From VAZQ01 sp963821505 (GTDB taxonomy: Bacteria; Pseudomonadota; Alphaproteobacteria; Rhizobiales; Xanthobacteraceae), in the NCBI GenBank assembly GCA_963821505.1, contig CAWGEH010000010.1, forward strand, positions 1 through 64,000: a stretch of DNA of 64,000 bases, written 5' to 3'. Below are positions 1 through 6,633 of this stretch, one piece after another. The notes under the pieces were generated by a model, which saw only the letters and a list, made by a program, of their open reading frames with translations, made no database searches and was not told where the DNA came from. How positions within the stretch are numbered: the stretch's first letter is position 1; each line of letters starts with the position of its first letter. Both the position numbers and the translations under genes were made by a program.

Positions 1-355
1 CCAGGTCCAAAACGGATCCTCCCCCATCCGAACAAATCTTCGCGCCGTGCGGCCGGAGAAGGTGCAGCTCCGCGACATGGAGGGGATACGGGCGAAAATT
101 GCGCACGATGATGTCGGCCGTGACCCAGTCGTCGCCTTCCCGTGGCCGGGCCAACGTACATTCGATTGCCAGTTCCGGTCGCAATTGGTCTCCGCGCCGC
201 AGCCAAAGGAAAATCGGCGAGATGCCCGCGGCGATTGGGGCGATTGCCTGTGCCCAGCGATTAGCCCACGAGTCGCAAATGTTTCTGATCAGGATTGTCT
301 CTCCATGGGGTTGCCGGAGGCCCCGATGGTTCAATTGGTATGTTAGTTTGCCGGG
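1..355. other. no gene supported (left edge)
   Basis: Short overlapping reading frames exist on both strands, but none shows a recognisable domain, a convincing ribosome binding site or consistent codon use. The stretch looks like decayed accessory DNA continuous with the pseudogenes to its right. It may hold the end of a feature starting outside the window. Confidence 0.4.
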
Positions 356-763
356 GTGTCACCATATAATGTACAGCAAATCGCAGGTCGTAAGCGATCA
401 GTCGTGAAGTTGGGCGAGCGACGGAGGTTGGTCCTCTACGAGGTGTTCGTCGACGGGCTTGGCAGAATGTGGCTAATGCGTAGATCTTGTTTGAGGCTGG
501 CCCTCTTGACGAGCCAAATAGCGGCGGCTGCGGGCATCTCGGTGTCATCCTTCGCTGATTGGACGGGCGAGCTCGGGCGGGACGAGCCGCTGGTTTGGCG
601 GCGGGGCATGATTCGCTGTGCGCCCTTCTTAGGCGGTAGGTTGCGGACCAGCCTCGAACGTGCGGTCGTCACCCTCCGCGAGAATTGCCACGAGTGCGGC
701 CTCAAAGAGGGTGGCTGTGACGACCGCCCGGGCACTTGTATGGCGAATGCAATCGCGGCATGA
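356..763 (+). CDS. hypothetical protein with cysteine-rich C-terminus
   Basis: I do not recognise this protein. The frame encodes 135 residues from a GTG start. Third codon positions are fairly G/C-rich, which supports it over the opposite-strand frames. The N-terminal half is basic and hydrophobic without a clear signal peptide. The C-terminal 30 residues contain four cysteines in a CxxC-x6-C-x6-C arrangement (NCHECG, GGCDD, GTC), which could bind a metal or form disulphides. It stands alone among IS remnants, so it could be a real orphan or a chance frame. Confidence 0.3.
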   Translation: MSPYNVQQIAGRKRSVVKLGERRRLVLYEVFVDGLGRMWLMRRSCLRLALLTSQIAAAAGISVSSFADWTGELGRDEPLVWRRGMIRCAPFLGGRLRTSLERAVVTLRENCHECGLKEGGCDDRPGTCMANAIAA

Positions 764-1163
764 TGGATAGCAGCCGTCACTGGTCGGCCGATACGCTCTG
801 CGGTACGCCGCTTCTCGTGAGCCGACCGTGACTGCCGAGCCGATCATGTCGGCCAGCCCGCAATATCGATAAATTCTATTCGATGCCGTGAGTTAATCAT
901 TCCAATAGATCAATTCCTCATCGATACATTGCTGCGCTGTCAGCTTACGGTTGAATTGGTGGCGATAGATATCTATCCCGCTACCCTCGATGATCTTGTG
1001 CGCAAATTCGTCTGAACACTGCAGGGTCCGGATCAAAATAAATCGGCACTCCTGCAGCCAAGTTCAAAATCCATGGGCGTTCCCTCCACGTAGTGGATCC
1101 TACTACGGCCTCACGGCGCCTGCTAGATGGCGGGCTTCTTCATCCAATCCCCTAGAAAAGCAA
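764..1163. other. no gene supported
   Basis: About 400 bases with no convincing coding frame on either strand. The middle (roughly 880-1010) is noticeably A/T-rich compared with the rest of the window. It separates the cysteine-rich hypothetical from the DUF6788-like pseudogene. Confidence 0.4.
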
Positions 1164-1556
1164 TCAAGCGTGCGCGAGAACACAAATTTGCGTCCCCGGG
1201 GCACGTTGTCGCCCGGCCATAGGCTGCCAGAAGGCCTCGCGGCGGCCTCGAAGCTTCTGGTAATTGTCCAGCCACTGGCGCACCTCGGGAACCTGCTTGC
1301 GGTGCAGGCTGAACTGGCGGGGGCGTCCACTGCGATAGCTCGCCTACACTACCAAGACCGGGTGCCCTTCGCAGCGCGCGCATTTCGGGCAGCCGCTGGT
1401 ATGGCGATCGATGCTCTCCAGTAGTGAACCGCACAGGATTTCGCCGGTGACGGGCGGGCAACTGAAGAGCTTTTCGCGTGCTGTTCGCGAGTCACCGCAG
1501 TCAATATGGTTCCAGAGTCTTTTTGAGTAAACACGATCGTTGAAACAGCCGCGCAA
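1164..1556 (-). pseudogene. DUF6788-like protein, amber-interrupted pseudogene
   Basis: Read on the minus strand, the frame gives EILCGSLLE, then a CPKCARCEGHPVLVV segment, an in-frame TAG at about 1344-1346, then SYRSGRPRQFSLHRKQVPEV and RQWLDNYQKL in the same frame. From memory this matches the small DUF6788 family (about 100-140 residues, function unknown), which is common beside insertion sequences in Bradyrhizobiaceae. The C-terminus degenerates after LRGRREAF and stops at 1164-1166. The in-frame amber codon and scrambled end indicate a dead copy. Family assignment is from motif resemblance only; the stop and its flanking homology are directly visible. Confidence 0.6.
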
Positions 1557-1707
1557 GGTACCCGAGCCCTATCCGTTCGACCTTGCAATTTTATACGCCT
1601 CGCGCAATTCTGGCCAAAGGGCTGGCCCCTTCAATTTTGCGGCGGAAGTAGCTAGTCGAGTGGACCGGACGGAAGGCAAATTTGGACTGATAGGGAAGCG
1701 TCGTCCA

Positions 1708-1923
1708 ATGCCGCGCCGCTTAGGACATGTGCAATTCGGGATCGCCATCGCCATCGTGATCGGGGCGGTGGTAGCAGCCGGGCTGACAGCGTTCTTCTTT
1801 CTGGCAAAAGGCAAATCTTTCGAGGCTTGCATGATAAGAGAAATGAAGGGCCAGCCCGAGGTCAACGCGCTCAAGGTGCAGCGGGCCTGTGCCAACCGTC
1901 ATGGAGTCAACTTGGGGTACTAG
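1708..1923 (+). CDS. small single-pass membrane protein
   Basis: A 71-residue protein is proposed from the ATG at 1708. The frame is open further upstream, but that part has no coding character. Residues about 8-31 form one hydrophobic helix (FGIAIAIVIGAVVAAGLTAF) that could be a signal anchor. The remaining 40 residues are polar (FEACMIREMKGQPE, QRACANRHG) with two cysteines. This layout, one helix followed by a short CMIREMKGQP-like tail, recurs in small uncharacterised alphaproteobacterial proteins. No function can be given. It is isolated, with pseudogenes on both sides. Confidence 0.5.
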   Translation: MPRRLGHVQFGIAIAIVIGAVVAAGLTAFFFLAKGKSFEACMIREMKGQPEVNALKVQRACANRHGVNLGY

Positions 1924-2221
1924 GAAGGACATGCCTAACCCTGAGGGTCCTACGGGCCCTGGCGAACGGCCCTTACGCTGCATCATCCCTCGACATCAGC
2001 GAGCATTCGACGAGGTGCGAAGGCAGAAAGGCTATTGCGCGCGCAAGTATCAATACCTGTAAAATGATAAATCATATCCTTTTAGGAGAGTACAGACGAC
2101 TCTGATCTTGGATCATTTGCGGTCACTGGGCATGCCGCATGTTCACGCGACTTCCGGGGCCAGTCAGGACTCTCGTTCGGCCAGATCGGTCGCCGCACGC
2201 CAACCGAAGGCCGGACTGACC

Positions 2222-2587
2222 ATGATCTTGAAAAAATCGCCAAACCCGACCGACGAACACGTCGGTAATTGGGTCCGTATGCGCAGGCGGATGATCAAGA
2301 TGAGTTAGACCGAGCTTAGCAATGCGCTGGGGCTGACCCGGCAGGCCGTGCAGAAATACGAGAACGGCACGAACCGTATCGGAGGCGAGCCGGTTGCAGC
2401 AAATCTCCCACATCCTGCAGGTCAGCCCTGGATTCTTCTTCGAAAGCGCGCCCGACCCTGCAGAGGCACGGACTAGGAGGCCACACAGGACGGTCTTGCG
2501 CTGGCCAAGTCCTTCTCGCAGGTGAAGAACGTCAAGCTTCGGCGACGGATCGTTCGTCTCGTGGTCGAAATTATGGGAAGGATATAA
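2222..2587 (+). pseudogene. decayed XRE-family regulator (duplicate of 2958-3356)
   Basis: This is a broken copy of the XRE regulator 370 bases downstream. It starts with KKSPNPTDEHVGNWVRMRRR, matching the intact copy. At 2306-2308 the glutamine codon that is CAG in the intact gene (MSQTEL) is TAG, then homology resumes with TELSNALGLTRQAVQKYENG. After TNRIG one extra G shifts the frame (about 2382-2388). Homology continues in the new frame through QQISHILQVSPGFFF, degrades, and ends with NVKLRRRIVRLVVEIM and a stop at 2585-2587. Several independent lesions make a sequencing artefact unlikely, so the copy is judged non-functional. Confidence 0.8.
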
Positions 2588-2957
2588 CCGCCTCTTTCGA
2601 CCGCAATGGTCGCACACGAGCTCAATCACGGGCCATGGCAGCAAGACTTCCGCACCGATATGGTCGCAGTCGCATAGTTGATTTACGGGGGCGATTTTGA
2701 TGCGATGATGCGTGCCGAAAATGCGAGGCTTGGCGTATAGACTATATAATGAGGAGCGCCCTCACAGCGCGATCGGCAACGAACCCCAGATAGAGCTGAT
2801 CGACCGGTCAGCGCTGCACGGCCCGCGCTGACCGAAACATCCTGGAAAAAGGCCAGCAGCCTGGCCTAAGGATGGGGAGCAGTTCAAAGACGCCAGGGAT
2901 CGGAAGGGCCTCGGTTGGTTGCCGGCAGGAAAAAGGCCTATAGCAAGCGGCGACAAG
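2588..2957. other. intergenic, no gene supported
   Basis: No coding frame is supported between the decayed and intact XRE copies. An A/T-rich patch contains TATAAT at 2745-2750, unusual in such a GC-rich genome, but no well-spaced -35 box is visible. The intact regulator's own promoter should lie somewhere in this stretch. Confidence 0.4.
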
Positions 2958-3356
2958 ATGACAAAGAAACCGAATCCGACTGATCAACATGTCGGGAACC
3001 GCGTACGATCGCGTCGCCTAATGATGAAGATGAGCCAGACGGAGCTTAGCCACAGGCTCGGCCTCTCGTGGCAGCAGGTGCAGAAATACGAAAAGGGCAC
3101 CAACCGCATCGGGGCGAGCCGATTGCATCAAATCTCGCACATCTTGCAAGTGAGCCCTGCGTTCTTTTTCGGGGGCGCGTCTAGTCCCGCACAGAGACAC
3201 GCCAAGGGGGAAGAAGCGCCCCTGCCAGATTACGCAACCGAATTCCTTGCCACACGAGAGGGCATTGCCCTCGCCAGGGCTTTCGCTCGTGTGAAAGATG
3301 TCAAGCTTCGTCGACGCATCGTTCGCCTTCTAACCGAAATCATGGAGGTCATCTGA
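2958..3356 (+). CDS. XRE-family helix-turn-helix transcriptional regulator
   Basis: A 132-residue DNA-binding regulator is read from the ATG at 2958 (MTKKPNPTDQHVGNR). The N-terminal half is a Cro/CI-type HTH: MSQTELSHRLGLSWQQVQKY with the recognition helix around VQKYEKGTNRIG, followed by RLHQISHILQVSPAFFF. The C-terminus ends with DVKLRRRIVRLLTEIMEVI. This layout and length are typical of the short XRE regulators present in several copies in Hyphomicrobiales. Target genes are unknown. The start is chosen because the longer frame upstream (from 2919) lacks family homology. A decayed duplicate lies immediately upstream, and a small frame follows after five bases. Confidence 0.85.
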   Translation: MTKKPNPTDQHVGNRVRSRRLMMKMSQTELSHRLGLSWQQVQKYEKGTNRIGASRLHQISHILQVSPAFFFGGASSPAQRHAKGEEAPLPDYATEFLATREGIALARAFARVKDVKLRRRIVRLLTEIMEVI

Positions 3357-3361
3357 CCAAG

Positions 3362-3598
3362 GTGCGGTCCGAGCTACGGCGCATCAGCAAAGCATGCGGC
3401 CCGGAATCAACTTTGAATTCTTTGCATCCCGCTGAAAGAGAACGGTTTGATGATGCCTTCGCGCACCTCTTTCAAGGATCATCATCGGTACTCCGCCGCT
3501 GGCAGCCGCGGGAGCGCATCCTCGGCGTCCTCATAGAATTTCACGACTGCGCCATCCGTTGGTTCTTCGAGCGGATGCCAAAACGACGGCGCCGGTGA
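3362..3598 (+). CDS. small hypothetical protein
   Basis: A 78-residue frame begins with GTG five bases after the XRE regulator stop, so it could be co-transcribed and translationally coupled. It is basic, with a C-terminal RMPKRRRR run. An internal helix-like stretch (RERILGVLIEFHDCAIRWFF) is amphipathic. I do not recognise a family. The tight spacing is the main argument for it being real; isolation among pseudogenes argues against it. Confidence 0.35.
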   Translation: MRSELRRISKACGPESTLNSLHPAERERFDDAFAHLFQGSSSVLRRWQPRERILGVLIEFHDCAIRWFFERMPKRRRR

Positions 3599-3744
3599 TG
3601 TTCGATCTTGATTGTGCCCGGCTATTCCTTACTGCGGTGGTCTGTCCATCGCAGATAGCCAGAATCAGATGACCGCATCCGCGCGGCTGCTTCGGGTTGC
3701 CCGCGGTCGCTGCAGCCCCAAGTAAACTCGGAGATCGGCTCTCG

Positions 3745-3987
3745 CGTGCCGCTGCAACGAACGATGTTGCTGGCAGACCGAGGATATGATGCAGATTGGA
3801 TAGGGCGCTTGTGAGGTAGCAGGGCGCGCTTGCAAATATCCCGCCGAACTGCAATCGCAAGGAGCCGATCTGCTTCAGCTCGCAGCTTTATCGCTTTCGT
3901 AACTTGGTCGAACGGTTCTTCAACAGGATCAAGCAATGTCAGCGTGTCGCAGCTCGCTACGCAAAACTTGCGGGCCGGGCCGTGTAG
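3745..3987 (+). pseudogene. IS5-family transposase remnant (C-terminal part)
   Basis: The fragment starts in one frame with RTMLLADRGYDADWIGRL, hits a stop, then continues in another frame with NIPPNCNRKEPICFSSQLYR and FRNLVERFFNRIKQCQRVAA, ending at a TAG at 3985-3987. LADRGYDAD carries the second catalytic Asp of IS5-type DDE transposases, and the NLVERFFNRIKQ stretch carries the C-terminal catalytic Glu region. The N-terminal half and the terminal inverted repeats are not visible. It is a dead fragment, probably of the same IS group as the remnant at 5507-6060, which lacks exactly this C-terminal segment. Confidence 0.75.
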
Positions 3988-4049
3988 TCGACCCAGACTA
4001 TGCCGAGGCCAGTCGCTGCCGTTGCGCATGGATCACCCCCACGCCATAC

Positions 4050-4487
4050 TTAAGCTCCAATAAGCTTCCGGAACTCTCGATCCTGCATTCCGGCCCTAAT
4101 GCGACGAGACATGTACCACGCAGTGTGGCGGGAGCCCGTCACGCCCATTCGATAGATTTTCCGCGAGCTGATGCCGCTCTTGTTAGTGAGGGTGAGATGG
4201 ACCACTCGGAACCAGGTCCTGAGCGGCGCATTCGTACTTTCAAACACGGTGCCGACCGTAACTGAGAACCGATAGCCATTCGGCGAACAATTCCGGCACT
4301 GCCAATAAAATGGTTTGTAATGCGCAGCGACGGCAACTCCATCGTGCCCGCAGCGCGGGCAGCGGACACCATCAGGCCAACGGCGATTCATCAAGTAGCG
4401 CTGGCACGATTCTTCATCAGGAAATGCCGCCTCCAGCTGAGAGAGGGTCATCTGTTTGATGAACTTGGCTTTCGCAGCGCGGCCCAT
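4050..4487 (-). pseudogene. IS1595-family transposase, truncated N-terminal part
   Basis: A 145-residue open frame encodes the N-terminal half of an IS1595-type transposase. It has an initial helical segment (LSQLEAAFPDEESCQRYLMN), then a zinc ribbon with CPRCGHDG and CRNCSPNG cysteine pairs, then a TVFESTNAPLRTWFRVVHL stretch and a RHTAWYMSRRIRAGMQ stretch that leads into the DDE domain. It stops after FRKLIGA, just where the catalytic EVDET region should begin, so no active site remains. Full-length family members run roughly 300 residues. It lies head-to-head with the IS5 remnant at 3745-3987, consistent with an IS insertion hot spot. Confidence 0.8.
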
Positions 4488-5185
4488 AGCTGGCTTCTTC
4501 CGGCGTGAAGGGAGTGAAGGCCCACCGGAGCGTTATTGTCGAGGCCATTCAGGTCGCCGTCAAGATTCCTCCCCGCCATTACACCCGCCTGCTTTGCGGC
4601 CGTCAGGACGACGCCCGTTATTTTCGGCCTAGGTCTTCTCGGCGAAGGCGAGCACAGCCTGGATCAAAGAGCGCGCATTCGATAAGCGTTCTCTCTAGCG
4701 GGGTGGTGGATCGTTTTTACAAGGTTCTTTTCGCTGTCGAATATGTTCACGTCCAAAGTGATTACTTACTTTTGCGTGCCTAGGATCGCCTCCGGCGGGA
4801 TACGTCCGAGCAACGCAGCAAAGGACCTCGGCTCTGTCCGCGCGAGCCGCAGGTTGACGGCGCGATCATGGCTCAAATTGCGATGGTTCCAGCCTCATGT
4901 AGCGAGGCGTTGGATCGCCCATCATCCTTCTCCCAGCAGGATGACGCCGACGAGACGCATGGCGTGTTCGGTTGAAAAGATGCAAACCGCGGTGCGCCGC
5001 TTGATATAGCAGTCGAGGCCCTCGATCGAAGCAGGTTGGCGTTCGCAGCCAGACCCTCGCCTAATCGTCGGCGAGCATCGCGAAGTCGCGCGTTCGCTCC
5101 AGCGCTACTCGGAGGTGCGCTCGCGAGCAAGGCCCCTGCCAGATAGGCAAAACCGAACGGACGGTTCTCGGCCCACGAGAGCTAT
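4488..5185. other. decayed IS-associated stretch
   Basis: Apart from the IS256-like remnant at 4866-5001 no gene is supported. Short frames exist on both strands without recognisable domains. The region is bounded by the IS1595 fragment and by the small hypothetical at 5186. Confidence 0.4.
4866..5001 (-). pseudogene. IS256-family transposase C-terminal remnant
   Basis: On the minus strand, successive frames give RRTAVCIFSTEHAMRLVGVI, then WAIQR, then RYMRLEPSQFEP and a stop. This resembles the last ~45 residues of IS256-type (mutator) transposases, where a valine-rich strand is followed by a QNDEW-x-QRARYMTLE-like ending. At least one frameshift and one stop interrupt it. Nothing convincing of the catalytic domain is seen upstream. 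The family call comes from the WAxQR...RYMxLE signature alone. Confidence 0.5.
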
Positions 5186-5479
5186 TCAATGCCTCGTGTC
5201 ACCGGCGGGAGGTACAGGTGCTCCAGGCCGTTGAATGACCTGGCTCAACAGGTCCCGGAGGGCCACCAAATTGTTAGTGGTCAGTACAACGCGGGCACGC
5301 ACTACAGCTTTGAGGTCGATCGTCCCGTCCTTCAGAAGCCCTGCCGCTTCTGGGCGCATTTGTGTGAACGTCAGCGTCGCGAGCGGACCAGCTACAAAGA
5401 TGTTGAATTGCCCGTCGCACAGCGTTTCAGGAACGCAATCCGGGTCTATTATCAGACGTTGCTGCGTTTGTTCGACCAT
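5186..5479 (-). CDS. conserved small hypothetical protein
   Basis: A 97-residue protein that looks intact. It begins with a short polar segment, then DPDCVPETLCDGQFNIF, VAGPLATLTFTQMRPEA and a helical end (RVVLTTNNLVALRDLLSQVI). The pattern of a DPD...VPETL...GQFN opening followed by a small beta-rich core and one C-terminal helix resembles small uncharacterised proteins I associate with Bradyrhizobium and relatives, though I cannot name a family. No signal peptide or membrane helix is seen. It is sandwiched between IS remnants and appears to be one of the few surviving genes of this accessory region. Confidence 0.65.
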   Translation of the reverse strand: MVEQTQQRLIIDPDCVPETLCDGQFNIFVAGPLATLTFTQMRPEAAGLLKDGTIDLKAVVRARVVLTTNNLVALRDLLSQVIQRPGAPVPPAGDTRH

Positions 5480-5506
5480 TGCGAAATCTCCTTGAGCGTG
5501 AACTCA

Positions 5507-6060
5507 TAAGCACGGAGCCAAATGCGGATGGATGCGTCGCGCCCGATACAGATAAGGGCTGGAGCAGATCGCCTCTTTGCGATTGCATTTCGGCGGGATA
5601 TTGGCCCATGAAGCCTTGCTGGCTGGCGAGCGCCGTGATCCAATCTGCGTCATATCCTCGATCTGCCAGCAACATCGTTCGTGGATGTAGTCCGGTCAAG
5701 GGAACCGAACACAGCCGATTGTCGTGCGTCTCGCCGGACCTGAGGCCGAGTTGCAAAATGCAGGCCCTTGGCGTCCACGACAGCGTGAATCTTGCTCGTA
5801 AGCCCGCCTCGCGACCGACCCAGTTGCTCTCCATTGGCTGCGACACAGGCCCCATGCTGATGCACGCGCACGATACACGATAGATGTATTGATCATCTGC
5901 GCCGCGGCATTGTGAACCGCGGCCAACGCTCCCACAATCTGGTCCCAGATGCCAGCCCCCGCCGCTGCGAACGGAACGATTGTAGCGAGTCGTTGTGGTC
6001 CGTAGCTCTCTGGAAAGTGCGTCGATATATTGCGGTGACTGCTTCTGTCGGTAATGACGC
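5507..6060 (-). pseudogene. IS5-family transposase, multiply frameshifted
   Basis: Pieces of an IS5-type transposase appear in order across three minus-strand frames. They are ESYGP and TTTRYNRSVR; AGAGIWDQIVGALAAVHNAA and AQMINTSIV; RVHQHGACVAANGEQLGRSR and GGLTSKIHAVVDAKGL; LQLGLRSGETHDNRLCSV; LHPRTMLLADRGYDADWI; and finally ASIRIWLRAYEF. Catalytic-Asp motifs MINTS and LADRGYDAD are present. The NLVERFFN region between the LADRGYD block and ASIRIWL is deleted, so the last catalytic residue is gone. At least three frameshifts plus the internal deletion mark it as a dead element. The exact ends are approximate. Confidence 0.75.
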
Positions 6061-6633
6061 ACAACGGAGTCTCTGCCGTGGCGGCTTGCAGATGGTTGCG
6101 TCTCAGTCTGTGTGTGGGCGCCCGCCGCTTCAAGAGCTTCTGCAATGTTTTGCGCCCAATGCGGATTGGGAACCCTTCGCTGATCGAAAAGGTCGCTTGC
6201 CGGCGTTTCAAGATGAGCGAATTGCCTTCGCATCGGCGCGTCTTCCAATCCACCAAGGACAAGATGACAGACCGTCATCGCCTCTACGGCAGGCCCCGTG
6301 TCGGGCTCTGCCAAAACCGGACTGCCAAGTCACCTCGCGCGATATCGATCTCGCAATTGGCGAAGCGAAATTATCCGCGCTCCCTTCGCGACGCGGTTCT
6401 TGGTCGCGCGCCGGTAGCAGCGCGTGAAAGTGAGGCGGGGCCGGTCCGTACTACATCGCCCAACAATATTTAGAACATCTCCACAAAAACTTCATACCGT
6501 CTAAAGCTCGGCTTCAAGCCTGTAATCCGATCTGCGGCTACGCATCCGGTTACGTGCCAACGCGCCCCATTCGACCCTGTTCACAGCCAACGCGCATCTG
6601 CGCCGCGGCCAAACCTTTGAGAGGACTACGACC
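6061..6633. other. region upstream of the RTX gene, no gene supported
   Basis: No frame on either strand carries a recognisable domain. The right-hand end holds the probable ribosome binding site of the RTX gene (GAGAGGA at 6619-6625, eight bases before its ATG). The boundary between IS debris and the ancestral promoter of the RTX gene cannot be located by eye. Confidence 0.4.

Noticed and set aside
2730..2750. Sigma-70 promoter with TATAAT
   Set aside because: The nearest TTG-type -35 candidate is only nine bases away, so the spacing is wrong.
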